Positions 1 through 9,427 are shown, counted from the stretch's first letter. The stretch: DNA of 64,000 nucleotides from Bacillus sp. FJAT-47783 (GCF_022808615.1 NZ_JAKZKS010000007.1:62001-126000); one strand, 5' to 3'. The notes: generated by a model not told the origin, from the sequence alone. Translations and numbers: made by a program.

Positions 1-289
1 TCGTAAATTGATCTCCATCTTCAAGATCCTCTTCCACATTGATTAAAACCGCTTTATCACAGCCCATTGCTAATGCTGTGCGAAGCTCCTTTTCACTTTC
101 TTCTGAACCAACTGTTACAACGGTAATTTCGCCACCATGCTCATCTCGCAATTGAATGGCTTCTTCAATTGCATACTCATCATAAGGGTTAATAATAAAT
201 TCTGCACCATCTTCAACAATACGGCCATTTTCAATGACGATTTTTTCTTCCGTATCAAACGTTCTTTTCATAATCACGTAAATATTCAT
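1..289 (-). CDS. etfB: Electron transfer flavoprotein beta subunit (5' part only)
   Basis: Translation of the minus strand from the ATG at 289 gives MNIYVIMKRTFDTEEKI, then a stretch ending GCDKAVLIN, typical of the N-terminal adenine-nucleotide-binding fold of EtfB. The frame stays open to the window edge, so about 96 codons are present and the rest lies outside. The ribosome site AAAGGGGATGG precedes the ATG closely. EtfB pairs with EtfA and passes electrons from acyl-CoA dehydrogenases towards the quinone pool. It follows fadB by about 75 bases, the same order as the B. subtilis fadR-fadB-etfB-etfA operon, which supports a role in beta-oxidation. Confidence 0.93.
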   Translation of the reverse strand, partial: MNIYVIMKRTFDTEEKIVIENGRIVEDGAEFIINPYDEYAIEEAIQLRDEHGGEITVVTVGSEESEKELRTALAMGCDKAVLINVEEDLEDGDQFT

Positions 290-365
290 GTTTCCATCCC
301 CTTTGTTATGTTTAAGACATATTGATTTATTAAAATGCAAGGATTCCCCATTCTTGAATTTATCC

Positions 366-1139
366 TTATTTGCCTACAAATGTTGGTTTACGCTTTTCTA
401 TAAAGGCTTGAATCCCCTCTTTTGCGTCATCGCTTGTAAATACTGTTCCAAATAATTCTGCTTCTTTATTAACTCCATCTTGGAATCTTTCATTTTTGCT
501 ATAAAAGGCAAGTTCAATCGCAGCCTTAACTGAAACTGGAGATTTTTCCGCCACTTTTGCAGCAAGCGCCATTACTCGATCCATCAATTCTTCTTCATCG
601 ACAACATGATTCACTAATCGATATTTGTATGCTTCTTCACCTGTAATCGGCTCACTCGTTAACAACATTTCAAGCGCTTTCGCTTCACCTACGTAGCGAG
701 GTAAGCGTTGAGACCCTGCAAACCCTGGAATGAGACCTAATTGTAATTCAGGTAAACCTAGCTTAGCTGTTTTTGTTGCGACACGAATGTGACAAGCCAT
801 AGCTAACTCAAGTCCGCCACCAAGAGCAGCGCCGTGTATCGCCGCAATAATCGGTTTTGGGAATGACTCCATTTTTTCAAAAACCGCTTGTCCATCTGCT
901 GCAAGTTTTGAAAACTGTTCAGCACTCTCGATTGTAGTGAATTCTTTTATATCTGCTCCTGCCGAGAAAAATCTTCCTTCTCCATGGAGGACGATTACTC
1001 GAATGTCATCATCTTGCTCAATATCGCTAAGCAATTTGGAAAGCTCTTTCAAAACTGTAGACGCTAAAGCATTTGCAGGTGGACGATGAAACGTAATTGT
1101 TGCAACATGATTTTCTTTTTTGACTGACAGAAATTCCAA
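366..1139 (-). CDS. fadB: Enoyl-CoA hydratase of fatty-acid beta-oxidation
   Basis: A 257-residue crotonase-family protein that hydrates trans-2-enoyl-CoA in the second step of beta-oxidation. The oxyanion-hole segments SAGADIKEF (near residue 60) and GAALGGGLELA (near 105) are present, and both glutamates expected in the active site occur in GGGLE and LPELQLG. The frame is open further upstream, but the start is best placed at the TTG at 1139: an AAAGGAGG ribosome site sits nine bases before it and the homologous sequence begins there (MEFLSVKKENHVA). It lies between fadR and etfB as in B. subtilis (ysiB). Cytosolic. The function is well supported by motif and neighbours. Confidence 0.92.
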   Translation of the reverse strand: MEFLSVKKENHVATITFHRPPANALASTVLKELSKLLSDIEQDDDIRVIVLHGEGRFFSAGADIKEFTTIESAEQFSKLAADGQAVFEKMESFPKPIIAAIHGAALGGGLELAMACHIRVATKTAKLGLPELQLGLIPGFAGSQRLPRYVGEAKALEMLLTSEPITGEEAYKYRLVNHVVDEEELMDRVMALAAKVAEKSPVSVKAAIELAFYSKNERFQDGVNKEAELFGTVFTSDDAKEGIQAFIEKRKPTFVGK

Positions 1140-1377
1140 GCCACTTTCCTCCTTTATCCTTGTAAAACATGTTTTTTGGCTCTTTTCAACATGATTGCTA
1201 TTCACGGATAACAAAGAGAGGCACAAGCAGCTCAATCAGTGACTGAACGCTTGCTCACCATCTTCTCTCACTTAATGAACAACAATCTTCACTGTCATTC
1301 ATTATTGTTAAGCGTAGCATCGTTTGAAAAAAGCCTATATGTTGAAAAGAGGCTGCATCTCAAGATTTATTCGGATG
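1140..1377. other. Long gap between fadR and fadB
   Basis: No gene is visible. On the minus strand there is a weak hairpin followed by TTTT just after fadR (near 1350), and further on an isolated FadR-type half-site ATGAATGACAG near 1290 with a poor partner TTCATTAA about 20 bases later. I see no clear promoter. fadR and fadB are normally much closer together, so the gap may hold a processing or secondary regulatory site. Confidence 0.35.
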
Positions 1378-1968
1378 CTAATTCCTCTTGCCAAACCCAT
1401 TCATTAATAACTCATATACCGGAGGGACAAGATCAAGTAGATTGTACTTTTGATCATTCATGACCCACGTTGTCGCAATCTCATCGACAACTCCGAAAAT
1501 CATTTGACGAGCGATACGGAGATCAAGGTCTTGTCGAAACTCATTTGTCATTCTTCCATGCTCAATGATGTCATCAATCACGTTTAAATATGATTTTAAT
1601 ACTTGATTGATTTTTTGACGAAGCTCACGATTTGTTTGCCTCAACTCTAATTGAGTGACAATGGCATAATGAGGATCTTGAACAAATTGAGCGAAATGAT
1701 TTTCTACTAATGTATATAATTTCTCTGAAGCTGTCTGTTTTCCTTCTAATTTATGAAGAATTTTTTCTACATGTAGTCCCATTTTTTCTTTGAATAAAGA
1801 AATCAATATATCTTCTTTATTTTTAAAATATAAATAGATAGTTCCATCAGCGACTCCTGCTTGCTTCGCAATTTTTGAGACTTGTGCTGCGTGGTAACCA
1901 TTTTCTGCAATAATAACAACTGCAGCATCAATAATTTTTTTATATTTCGGTCGTTTATCTTTCAACAT
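1378..1968 (-). CDS. fadR: TetR-family repressor of fatty-acid degradation
   Basis: A 196-residue TetR-type regulator. The N-terminal helix-turn-helix is seen at about residues 10-55 (IIDAAVVIIAENGYHAAQVS, then IAKQAGVADGTIYLYF), followed by a ligand domain containing TQLELRQ and ARQMIFG segments that match B. subtilis FadR (YsiA). In that organism FadR represses beta-oxidation genes and is released by long-chain acyl-CoA. The ATG at 1968 is chosen over an upstream in-frame ATG at 2001 because AAAGGAAG lies just before it, the homologue starts with the equivalent MKQKRPKY, and the upstream start would lie inside the operator. A perfect FadR box and a sigma-A promoter lie directly upstream, implying autoregulation. 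Confidence 0.93.
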   Translation of the reverse strand: MLKDKRPKYKKIIDAAVVIIAENGYHAAQVSKIAKQAGVADGTIYLYFKNKEDILISLFKEKMGLHVEKILHKLEGKQTASEKLYTLVENHFAQFVQDPHYAIVTQLELRQTNRELRQKINQVLKSYLNVIDDIIEHGRMTNEFRQDLDLRIARQMIFGVVDEIATTWVMNDQKYNLLDLVPPVYELLMNGFGKRN

Positions 1969-1985
1969 AACTCTTCCTTTCGAAA

Positions 1986-2005
1986 ATGAATGATTATTCA
2001 TTCAT
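1986..2005 (-). promoter_or_regulatory. FadR operator
   Basis: The minus strand reads ATGAATGAATAATCATTCAT, a full match to the published Bacillus FadR consensus WTGAATGAMTANTCATTCAW. It starts a few bases downstream of the -10 of the fadR promoter, so bound FadR would block initiation of the fadR-fadB-etfB operon. Confidence 0.93.
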
Positions 2006-2011
2006 AACTTA

Positions 2012-2040
2012 ATATTAATAATTTGCTGAAAAATTGTCAA
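2012..2040 (-). promoter_or_regulatory. Sigma-A promoter of fadR operon
   Basis: TTGACA (2040-2035) and TAATAT (2017-2012) are separated by 17 bases on the minus strand. The predicted start falls at the edge of the FadR operator. Because a terminator lies between lcfA and this promoter, fadR-fadB-etfB appears to be a unit separate from lcfA. Confidence 0.85.
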
Positions 2041-2057
2041 CCATCCTTCTTAATATT

Positions 2058-2090
2058 AAAAAAAAAGCTGCCTTGAATGCTACTGGCAGC
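2058..2090 (-). terminator. Rho-independent terminator of lcfA
   Basis: Minus strand: stem GCTGCC/GGCAGC followed by nine T residues, starting three bases after the lcfA stop codon. Confidence 0.85.
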
Positions 2091-2092
2091 AA

Positions 2093-3784
2093 TTAGTGAA
2101 CCTTTTTCAGCTTTTCCTTTTCTTCTTCAACTAATTGGCGCCGCAAAATTTTCCCAACTGCTGTTTTAGGTAATTCTTTTCTAAATTCATATATTTTTGG
2201 TACTTTAAACGCCGCTAAATGCTTCCTTACAAATTGGTCTAATTCTTCTTCAGTTATTTGTACGCCATCTTTTAAAACAACATACGCTTTGACGGTTTCT
2301 CCACGGTAAGGATCTGGAACACCCGCAACAACGGCTTCTTGAATTTTTTCATGCTCGTATAAAACTTCTTCAATTTCACGTGGATAAATATTAAATCCAC
2401 CAGCTATAATCATATCTTTTTTACGATCTACAATATAGAAATATCCATCTTCATCCATATATCCGACATCACCTGTATAAAGCCAGCCATCTCGAATGAC
2501 GGCATCCGTCTCGTCCGGCTTGTTCCAATATCCTTTCATTACTTGCGGCCCTTTCACAATTATTTCACCGAGTTCGTTCGGTCCAGCCATTTCACTTTTT
2601 TCAAACGAATAAATCCCCGCATCCGTATTCGGCCATGGGATTCCAATACTCCCCCTTTTCCCATTGTTCGAATGTAATAAATTCCCATGAGTAACAGGTG
2701 ATGCTTCAGATAATCCATACCCTTCGACCAGCTTTCCACCTGTTTCTTTTTCAAATTGTTGTTGTATCTCAACAGGTAAAGGAGCAGAACCGCTAATACA
2801 ATATTTGATAGATGATAAATCGTATTTTTTTAATTGTTCATGATTTAATAATCCGATATAAATGGTCGGTGCACCTGGGAAAAGAGTAGGTTTTTGCTTA
2901 TCAATAACTTTTAATACATCAAGCACTTCAAACTTCGGTACTAAAATCATTTTATAGCCTTCCATTATCGATAAATTCATCACCGTTGTCATTCCGTATA
3001 CATGAAAAAACGGTAAAATTCCTAAGATCGATTCTTTCCCACGCTCACAATCATGGAGCCATACAGAGCACATTTTTGTATTGGAGGCTAAATTATTATG
3101 TGTTAGCATAACACCTTTCGGAAAGCCTGTTGTACCTCCAGTATATTGCAAAATAGCAACATCTTCCTCAACGTTAATCGGAATATTAAGTTCATTCGCT
3201 TCAGACGTCTTCAGTAAATGTTTCCACGGATGTACATCGTTACTTTTTTCAATTTGCACAACAATGTTGTTTTGCTTTTTCTGAACGATTGGATACAGAA
3301 CATTTTTAGGAAAAGGTAAGTAATCCTTTATACTTGTTACAATGATATGCTCCAAATTTGTTAGCGCTTTCACTTTTGACACCTTTGGGAAAAGTAAATC
3401 AAGCGTCACAATAAGAGTTGCTCCACTATCTTTCATTTGATATTCTAGTTCTCTTTCTGTATATAATGGGTTTGTTTGAACAACGATACCTCCAACTTCT
3501 AAAACCGCATAGTAAGCGATAACAGCTTGTGGACAGTTTGGAAGCATAATAGAAACTCGATCACCTTTTTGAACCCCTAGTTTTTGAAGATAATTAGCCA
3601 TCTTTAATGTTTGTTCATACAGCTCGTGAAAGGTTAGCTCCTTACCTAAGAAATAAATAGCTGTTTGATCCGTAAATTCCTCAGCTGCATTTTTCAAATA
3701 TTGATGAAGTGGCTTTTTCTCCCAATAGATTTCCTGCGGAATTTCGGGTGGATAATGCTTATACCACGGCCTTTTATATTCCAT
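2093..3784 (-). CDS. lcfA: Long-chain fatty-acid--CoA ligase
   Basis: A 563-residue member of the adenylate-forming (ANL) family that activates fatty acids with ATP and CoA. Visible motifs are the P-loop YTGGTTGFPKG (near residue 215), GYGLSEASP (near 355), YTGD (near 440), the hinge region DRKKDMIIAGGFNIYP, and the C-terminal catalytic lysine in KTAVGKILRR. Length matches B. subtilis LcfA (about 560). The ATG at 3784 is chosen over an in-frame ATG at 3817 because AAAGGGGG lies upstream at normal spacing and homologues start here. A terminator follows immediately, so it seems to be its own transcription unit. Its promoter carries a palindrome rather than a FadR box. Confidence 0.93.
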   Translation of the reverse strand: MEYKRPWYKHYPPEIPQEIYWEKKPLHQYLKNAAEEFTDQTAIYFLGKELTFHELYEQTLKMANYLQKLGVQKGDRVSIMLPNCPQAVIAYYAVLEVGGIVVQTNPLYTERELEYQMKDSGATLIVTLDLLFPKVSKVKALTNLEHIIVTSIKDYLPFPKNVLYPIVQKKQNNIVVQIEKSNDVHPWKHLLKTSEANELNIPINVEEDVAILQYTGGTTGFPKGVMLTHNNLASNTKMCSVWLHDCERGKESILGILPFFHVYGMTTVMNLSIMEGYKMILVPKFEVLDVLKVIDKQKPTLFPGAPTIYIGLLNHEQLKKYDLSSIKYCISGSAPLPVEIQQQFEKETGGKLVEGYGLSEASPVTHGNLLHSNNGKRGSIGIPWPNTDAGIYSFEKSEMAGPNELGEIIVKGPQVMKGYWNKPDETDAVIRDGWLYTGDVGYMDEDGYFYIVDRKKDMIIAGGFNIYPREIEEVLYEHEKIQEAVVAGVPDPYRGETVKAYVVLKDGVQITEEELDQFVRKHLAAFKVPKIYEFRKELPKTAVGKILRRQLVEEEKEKLKKVH

Positions 3785-3815
3785 CCATTCGCCCCCTTTT
3801 AGAACCTTTTTTATC

Positions 3816-3844
3816 ATTATAACAAAATTAATTTCAGAAATTAA
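3816..3844 (-). promoter_or_regulatory. Probable sigma-A promoter of lcfA
   Basis: Minus strand TTAATT (3844-3839), 17-base spacer, TATAAT (3821-3816), 31 bases before the lcfA ATG. The -35 is weak. Confidence 0.65.
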
Positions 3845-3846
3845 TT
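3826..3846. promoter_or_regulatory. Perfect inverted repeat over the lcfA promoter
   Basis: AATTAATTTC, one central base, GAAATTAATT: ten-base arms with no mismatch, covering the -35 and most of the spacer of the lcfA promoter. This is the geometry of a repressor operator. It does not resemble the FadR box seen at fadR. The AT-rich composition makes chance symmetry somewhat likelier than for a mixed sequence. Confidence 0.5.
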
Positions 3847-3892
3847 TATTTTTAGATTTTTATAAAAAATCAACAGTACCTTTCTCCACCCC

Positions 3893-3985
3893 AGTAAAGG
3901 ATTCTTACAATGAAAAGGAGTTTTTCCTTACGTCGTAAAGTTATTTGACTCGGGGGCTAGGTGGCAATAATCCCTGAAAACTATT
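3893..3985 (+). repeat. Degenerate intergenic repeat, copy 1
   Basis: Shares with other copies in the window the segments AGTTATTTGACTCGGGGG, CTAGGTGGC and TCCCTGAAAACT, in the same order. It lies between the lcfA promoter and the terminator of the yshE operon. Confidence 0.55.
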
Positions 3986-3993
3986 TCTTACAT

Positions 3994-4030
3994 AAAAAAT
4001 GCTGTGCCTATTCCTTAGACACAACATTTT
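3994..4030 (-). terminator. Terminator of the polX-mutS2-yshE operon
   Basis: Minus strand: AAAATGTTGTGTC pairs with GGCACAGCATTTT (13 pairs, two G-T wobbles) across a ten-base loop and runs into T residues. It lies 13 bases after the stop of the small open frame at 4043-4126, placing that frame inside the transcript. Confidence 0.8.
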
Positions 4031-4042
4031 CAAGTATGTTAT

Positions 4043-4126
4043 TTAAACAAAAAAGAGTAAGTAAATCATGCCTATTACAATAAAAACACCACATAGTACT
4101 AATAATACTTTTGCTAATGTCTCCAT
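4043..4126 (-). CDS. 27-residue hydrophobic small protein
   Basis: The minus strand encodes METLAKVLLVLCGVFIVIGM followed by IYLLFFV, a single predicted membrane-spanning helix after a five-residue polar N-terminus. A good ribosome site (AAGGGAG, seven bases before ATG) overlaps the stop codon of yshE, so translation could be coupled. The frame ends 13 bases before the operon terminator, so it occupies all remaining transcript space. I do not recognise a named family. Small single-helix proteins often act as partners of membrane proteins, and YshE next door is one, but that role is inference. Confidence 0.55.
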   Translation of the reverse strand: METLAKVLLVLCGVFIVIGMIYLLFFV

Positions 4127-4138
4127 TTCTACTCTCCC

Positions 4139-4549
4139 TTAAATCCCAATTCCTGCTCCAATTACGTATGATAAACCGATAGAAATCACCATGGAAATAA
4201 AGCCGACTGCTCGATTATCATTTTGAATTTCTTCATCAATTTTAAAACGTGGAGTTAAAAACTCATAAATGAAGTACCCTAATAATAGTAATGTAAATCC
4301 ATACAATCCCCAGCCAATCATTTCAAGTAACGTATTATGCTGTTCAATCGAGTAACGAAATACATTTGATATCCCGAATATTTTACCACCTGTCGCCATC
4401 GCAACAGCTAAATTTCCTTTTTTTATTTCATCCCAGTTTTTATATTTTGTTACAAGCTCAAAAATTGCTAAAAAGACAATTCCGCATAAAACAACAACAC
4501 TGTAATAAGCTGCTGTTTGTACAAGCTCATGTTCCCAAAATGGATTCAT
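4139..4549 (-). CDS. yshE: DUF350 family membrane protein
   Basis: A 136-residue protein with four hydrophobic segments (about residues 12-34, 47-62, 74-95 and 113-134) and a charged central loop, typical of the DUF350 family. It sits directly downstream of mutS2, as yshE does in B. subtilis. The function is not known. AGGGGACG precedes the ATG at 4549, and only 15 bases separate it from the mutS2 stop, so it is co-transcribed. A small hydrophobic open frame follows with its ribosome site over the yshE stop codon. Confidence 0.8.
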   Translation of the reverse strand: MNPFWEHELVQTAAYYSVVVLCGIVFLAIFELVTKYKNWDEIKKGNLAVAMATGGKIFGISNVFRYSIEQHNTLLEMIGWGLYGFTLLLLGYFIYEFLTPRFKIDEEIQNDNRAVGFISMVISIGLSYVIGAGIGI

Positions 4550-4564
4550 ATTCGTCCCCTCAAC

Positions 4565-6931
4565 TTATTTAAGTTCTACAACCGTAACGCCATTTCCACC
4601 TTCTGACACATCACCAAAACGCATCGATTTGACGGAACGATGGTTCTTTAAATATTCACGAACACCTTGACGGAGTGCACCTGTGCCTTTTCCATGAATA
4701 ATATTGACTTTCGGATAACCAGCTAACATCGCGTCATCCAAGTATTTCTCTACTCGTAATAAAGCATTTTCATAACGTTCTCCACGAAGATCAAGCTCTA
4801 ACGACACGTGATAGTCTTTTCCTTTTACCGTCGCTAACGGCTTATCTTCTACTGGTTTCGGACGACTCTTATATTCCAAATCCGCTTCCTTCACCTTCAT
4901 CTTTAAAATTCCAATTTGAACTTGCCATTCTCCATCATTTACTTTTTCTAGTAAATGTCCTTTTTGATTCAAACTAATCACTTTCACTTCGTCACCAGGC
5001 TGGAGCTTTCTTCTCGATGCTTTCTTCTCAGCTTCTTGTTTCATTTTTGATTTTTCAAATTGTGGTATTGCGGATTCTAATCGTTTCTTAGCATCAATTA
5101 ATTCGTGATCTTTAATCGTCGCACGTTGATCTTTTTGCATTTTACGAAGCATTCGAATGATCTCTTCAGCTTCTCGTTTCGCTTCCTCAACTTTCATAGC
5201 CGCTTTTTTCTCAGCCTCTTCATAAAGTCTGTCACGTTGTTGATTAAATTCGATGATTTGTTGTTGTAATTCACGATGTAATTGTTCCGCTTCTTTTCTT
5301 AAATAATTAGATTCTTTTAACTCGATTTCTGCTTGCTTTTTGCTTTCCTCTAACGATGCAATCATTGAATCCACTTCATTACGGTCTTCTGTTATGTGTG
5401 ACTTTGCACGTTCGATAACACGTTCACTTAAGCCGAGACGTTTGGAAATTTCAAAAGCATTGCTTCGGCCCGGTACGCCAATTAATAATTTGTAAGTAGG
5501 TGAAAGTGTTTCAATATCAAATTCAACACTTGCATTGATGACCCCTTCTCGATTATATCCATACGCTTTTAATTCAGGATAATGGGTTGTGGCAATGACA
5601 CGTGCACCGCGATTCATCACTTCATCTAAAATGGAAATTGCTAAAGCTGCCCCTTCCTGCGGGTCTGTTCCAGCACCTAACTCATCAAATAAAACGAGTG
5701 AACGATCGCCTACATTTTTTAAAATATCTACAATATTCACCATGTGGGAAGAGAATGTACTTAAGCTTTGTTCGATGGATTGTTCATCCCCAATGTCCGC
5801 ATAAACTTCATCAAAAACGGACATAACGGAACCATCTAGCGCAGGAATGTGCAAACCAGATTGGGCCATTAATGTAAATAAGCCAATCGTTTTTAACGTA
5901 ACGGTCTTACCTCCCGTATTCGGACCTGTAATCACAATGGATGTATAATGTTCCCCTAGCTCAATATCATTGGCGACAACCTCTTCTTGTTTTAACAAAG
6001 GGTGTCTAGCCTGATATAGCTTAATAATTCCTCCGTCATTAATAGAAGGTTTTGTTGCTTTTAATGCTTTTGCATACCGTGCTTTTGTAAACATAAAATC
6101 AATTTCTTTCATCATCGTTACATTGTGAAGAATGCCATCCCCATGTTCTGCAATGATACTCGATAACTCCGATAAAATTCGTTCAATCTCTTGCTTTTCT
6201 TTTATACGAATTTGATTTAACGTATTGTTTAAGTCCACAACGGATTGGGGCTCAATAAATAACGTAGCACCAGAAGATGACTGATCGTGGACGATTCCGC
6301 CATATGCCCCTCGATACTCTTGTTTCACGGGAATCACATATCGATCATTTCGAATCGTGACAACGGCATCTGACAACATTTTTTGTGCTGCACTTGAACG
6401 AATAATTGATTCTAACTTTTCCCGTACACGAGCTTCTGTTGCCCGTTTACTCGAACGGATTGATCGAAGCACCTCACTTGCACTATCTAACACTTCACCA
6501 TTATCGTCAATACAACGCTTTATTTTCTTCTCTTCATCTGTATAGATGGTGATTTGACGAACATAATCAATAAAGAAAGGTAAGTTCACCTCTTGTTCTT
6601 CTACTAATTCTTCGATAAAGTGCTTCATCTGCCTTGAAGCATACAACGTTCCTGAGATTTCTACTAATTCGATTGGACTGAGCACTCCACCGATTTTTGC
6701 CCGTTTCACATGTGCCCGCACATCTTTTAATCCACCTAGTGGAGCGTGTCCTTTTAATCGCAAAATGGTACTTGCTTCATCTGTTTCATCTTGCCATCTT
6801 TGCACTTCGTCGACATTTATTGAAGGCATTAATTCATCTACTTTTTCTTTCCCTAATGAAGATGACGCATGCTGCTTTAATTTTTCTTTTATTTTGTAAA
6901 ACTCTAAAACGTCTAATACCCGGTGTTGCAA
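4565..6931 (-). CDS. mutS2: MutS2 ATPase/Smr protein
   Basis: A 788-residue MutS2 protein (B. subtilis MutSB, 785). It has the core and clamp regions, Walker [10 protein letters not shown] (near residue 330), Walker [14 protein letters not shown] (near 405), a long charged coiled coil (about 510-630), a basic KOW-like segment, and a C-terminal Smr nuclease-type domain with LELDLRGER and [11 protein letters not shown]. It lacks the mismatch-recognition N-terminus of MutS. In B. subtilis the protein acts on collided ribosomes; roles in recombination are known for other members. The start is the TTG at 6931, preceded by AGGAGGT. The more distal in-frame ATG codons lie upstream of that ribosome site and homologues start at QHRVL or equivalent. 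Confidence 0.93.
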   Translation of the reverse strand: MQHRVLDVLEFYKIKEKLKQHASSSLGKEKVDELMPSINVDEVQRWQDETDEASTILRLKGHAPLGGLKDVRAHVKRAKIGGVLSPIELVEISGTLYASRQMKHFIEELVEEQEVNLPFFIDYVRQITIYTDEEKKIKRCIDDNGEVLDSASEVLRSIRSSKRATEARVREKLESIIRSSAAQKMLSDAVVTIRNDRYVIPVKQEYRGAYGGIVHDQSSSGATLFIEPQSVVDLNNTLNQIRIKEKQEIERILSELSSIIAEHGDGILHNVTMMKEIDFMFTKARYAKALKATKPSINDGGIIKLYQARHPLLKQEEVVANDIELGEHYTSIVITGPNTGGKTVTLKTIGLFTLMAQSGLHIPALDGSVMSVFDEVYADIGDEQSIEQSLSTFSSHMVNIVDILKNVGDRSLVLFDELGAGTDPQEGAALAISILDEVMNRGARVIATTHYPELKAYGYNREGVINASVEFDIETLSPTYKLLIGVPGRSNAFEISKRLGLSERVIERAKSHITEDRNEVDSMIASLEESKKQAEIELKESNYLRKEAEQLHRELQQQIIEFNQQRDRLYEEAEKKAAMKVEEAKREAEEIIRMLRKMQKDQRATIKDHELIDAKKRLESAIPQFEKSKMKQEAEKKASRRKLQPGDEVKVISLNQKGHLLEKVNDGEWQVQIGILKMKVKEADLEYKSRPKPVEDKPLATVKGKDYHVSLELDLRGERYENALLRVEKYLDDAMLAGYPKVNIIHGKGTGALRQGVREYLKNHRSVKSMRFGDVSEGGNGVTVVELK

Positions 6932-6957
6932 ATGACATACCTCCTGATTCATAACGC

Positions 6958-8691
6958 TCAACGTTGACGGGCGTGTTTACGTTTTCGTTTTTGTAAATAA
7001 TCTTTTAATTTATCAATATCCCATGTGTTTATAACATTGTCGTGCTTCACGTTGCCTTTTATAGCAGTGGACACGCCAATTTTCATATGTTCTAACATTT
7101 CAAGATTATGCGCATCTGTATTTATCGCAATTTTAACCCCTTTTTCTTGGGCTTTTTTTACATAGTCGGCACATAAATCTAATCGGTTCGGATTCGCATT
7201 CAATTCTAGTATCGTATCCGTTTCCTTTGCTAAATCAAGAAGTAGTTCAATATCTACATTATACCCCTCTCGTTTACCGATAAGCCTTCCTGTCGGGTGG
7301 GCAATCATATCAACATAGTTGTTGTATAGAGCTGTTTTTAATCGTTCCATAATTACTTCTTGTGGCTGATTAAAACTTGAGTGAATAGAGGCAATGACAA
7401 AGTCTAAATCTTGTAACACTTCATCTTCATAGTCTAGCGTACCATCAGGTAATATATCCATTTCAATCCCTTTTAGAATGGTAAAATCCGAATAAAAGTT
7501 TTGTAGCTCTTCTATTTCAGACCTTTGAGCCTTTAAACGCTCTGGCGTTAATCCATTTGCCACTTTTAAAAACTGAGAATGGTCTGTAATGGCAATGTAA
7601 CGATATCCTTTTTGTCTGCATGCCTCAACCATTTCTTGAATAGAGTAAGCACCGTCACTCCAAGTGGTGTGCATGTGCAAATCACCTTTAATATGCTCGA
7701 AAGAAATGAGGGAATCCGGAAGATGATCTACCTCTGTCCCATCCTCTCGGAGCTCTGGACAAATATATGGGAGGGAAAAATGTGCGAAAAACTGCTCTTC
7801 TGATTCAAACGTTTTCACGTCACCAGTCTCCAAGTTTTCAACACCGTATTCACTAATTTTTTCTCCCCGTTCTTTCGCTAACTGACGCATTTTTACATTA
7901 TGTTCTTTTGATCCGGTAAAGTGATGTAATGTCGTTGCAAATGCTTTCGGTTCAACGAGACGAAAGTCAACGTTTACATGTACATCATACAATAGTTGTA
8001 ACGATATTTTCGTATCACCATTTGCAATAACTTCACCGATGTTTGGAAGCTTCAATAGTTGTTCGCGAACAATTCTTGGCTCATCTGTAGCAATGATAAA
8101 GTCTAAATCTTTCACCGTTTCCTTCACTCTTCGTAAACTTCCTGCTCGCGAATAACGGATAACACCCTCAAATGATTGAAGACAATGTTCGATTTCTTCT
8201 GCAATTGGGAGCATGTAAGCAAGACTTAATCGTTCTGGTCGACTCCCTAGCTCTTCAATCGCCGCTAATATTTTTTCTTCTGTTTTTTTCCCAAAACCCG
8301 CTAATGTTTGAACTTTATGTTCTTCACAAGCTTTTTTTAATGTTTTAACATCAGAAACACCTAATTGATGATATAGCTTAGCAATTTTCTTACCACCTAA
8401 GCCGGGGAGCTTCAAGAGGGGAATAAGTCCTTCAGGTACTTCTTTTTTTAATGACTCAAGCACTTCAGACGTCCCGCTTTCAATGAACTCATTTATAACG
8501 GCAGCCGTACCCTTTCCAATTCCAGTAATTGCTGTAAAATCTTCAATATGAGAAAGGCTGCGTTCATCTTGTTCCAACGCATTAGCTGCTTTTCGAAAGG
8601 CTGATATTTTAAATGGATTTTCCCCTTTTAATTCCATATAAATAGCAATCATTTCTAGTAATTGAATCACTTTCTTTTTATTCATGACCAT
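6958..8691 (-). CDS. polX: Family X DNA polymerase with PHP exonuclease domain
   Basis: About 577 residues (B. subtilis YshC/PolX, 570). The N-terminal helix-hairpin-helix and 8-kDa regions ([22 protein letters not shown]) precede the nucleotidyltransferase palm with SRAGSLRR and DLDFIIAT. The C-terminal PHP domain (from about residue 330) carries its metal ligands in [42 protein letters not shown] and NTDAHN. It fills short gaps in repair and has 3'-5' exonuclease activity. An ATG at 8691 has GGAGG eight bases upstream; the ATG two codons later (8685) is the start used by the closest-looking homologue and is also possible. The gap to mutS2 is 26 bases. Confidence 0.92.
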   Translation of the reverse strand: MVMNKKKVIQLLEMIAIYMELKGENPFKISAFRKAANALEQDERSLSHIEDFTAITGIGKGTAAVINEFIESGTSEVLESLKKEVPEGLIPLLKLPGLGGKKIAKLYHQLGVSDVKTLKKACEEHKVQTLAGFGKKTEEKILAAIEELGSRPERLSLAYMLPIAEEIEHCLQSFEGVIRYSRAGSLRRVKETVKDLDFIIATDEPRIVREQLLKLPNIGEVIANGDTKISLQLLYDVHVNVDFRLVEPKAFATTLHHFTGSKEHNVKMRQLAKERGEKISEYGVENLETGDVKTFESEEQFFAHFSLPYICPELREDGTEVDHLPDSLISFEHIKGDLHMHTTWSDGAYSIQEMVEACRQKGYRYIAITDHSQFLKVANGLTPERLKAQRSEIEELQNFYSDFTILKGIEMDILPDGTLDYEDEVLQDLDFVIASIHSSFNQPQEVIMERLKTALYNNYVDMIAHPTGRLIGKREGYNVDIELLLDLAKETDTILELNANPNRLDLCADYVKKAQEKGVKIAINTDAHNLEMLEHMKIGVSTAIKGNVKHDNVINTWDIDKLKDYLQKRKRKHARQR

Positions 8692-8796
8692 CCTTTTTAC
8701 CTCCATCCTATCCTACTATAGATTTTTAGAAATGGATGACTTTTATATTCAACGTTAATCGTTAGTGACTTACTAATTACATTTAAATCCTACCAT

Positions 8797-8840
8797 TAAA
8801 AAGAGAAGGACGATGGGGACCTTCAGATCACCTCGTCCTT
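8797..8840 (-). terminator. Terminator between yshB and polX
   Basis: Minus strand stem AAGGACGA/TCGTCCTT with a 19-base loop, then TCTCTTTTT. It lies 33 bases after the yshB stop, so polX-mutS2 probably has its own promoter or depends on readthrough. Confidence 0.6.
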
Positions 8841-8872
8841 TATCTTATAACGGCCAATAAGTCCCCATCACA

Positions 8873-9427
8873 TTAAACGGCTTGACCGTTTCCAATATAC
8901 GTTATCCAAAGCTCATGTATTTTATCTGAAAAATAAGGTGTATGATTGACCATGAAGTTAGCCAATATAGATTTGTCTAGTAATTGTTGAATGCCTTCAA
9001 TGGGCAAAAGTGCAGCAATAAAAAGTATGATAAACATAATTAAGTACGTTTCAACAAACCCAAATACACCTCCAATAAGACGGTTCATTTGTTTTAAAAT
9101 AGGGAGCATCGTGACAAAATCTAGCATTGAGCCAATCACTTGCATCACAATTTTCGTCCCAATGAACAAGATGACAAAAGCGACTGCATGGTAATACGAT
9201 TCTTCCATATGTTCCCCGTTTAATAATGAAAAAACTTGGTTTGCTTCTCCTACTTCCGGATACGGTACCCATAGACGTAAATTCGGTGCAAAATCATCAT
9301 AATATATAACAGCCACGATATACGCAACGATAAAGCCTGCAAAATAAATAATTTGCAAAATAAAGCCTCGTTTTAAGCCGACAAGAATACCTACTAGTAA
9401 AAAGAATAGTAAAATTAAATCTAGCAT
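8873..9427 (-). CDS. yshB: CvpA family membrane protein
   Basis: A 184-residue protein with four hydrophobic helices (roughly residues 1-20, 25-45, 75-100 and 115-143) and the LIGGVFGFVETYLIM stretch typical of the CvpA/colicin V production family. B. subtilis has yshB at the same place between zapA and polX. The biochemical role is unknown. A weak AAAGGACTG lies 12 bases before the ATG. It begins eight bases after the zapA stop, so the two are co-transcribed. Confidence 0.85.
   Translation of the reverse strand: MLDLILLFFLLVGILVGLKRGFILQIIYFAGFIVAYIVAVIYYDDFAPNLRLWVPYPEVGEANQVFSLLNGEHMEESYYHAVAFVILFIGTKIVMQVIGSMLDFVTMLPILKQMNRLIGGVFGFVETYLIMFIILFIAALLPIEGIQQLLDKSILANFMVNHTPYFSDKIHELWITYIGNGQAV

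Noticed and set aside
1239-1463. Plus-strand open frame between fadB and fadR
   Set aside because: It overlaps the conserved 3' end of fadR on the other strand, has no ribosome site and no recognisable family; the composition is that of a shadow frame.
3785-3890. A FadR box upstream of lcfA
   Set aside because: No TGAATGA-TCATTCA sequence or close variant is present; only the AATTAATTTC palindrome.
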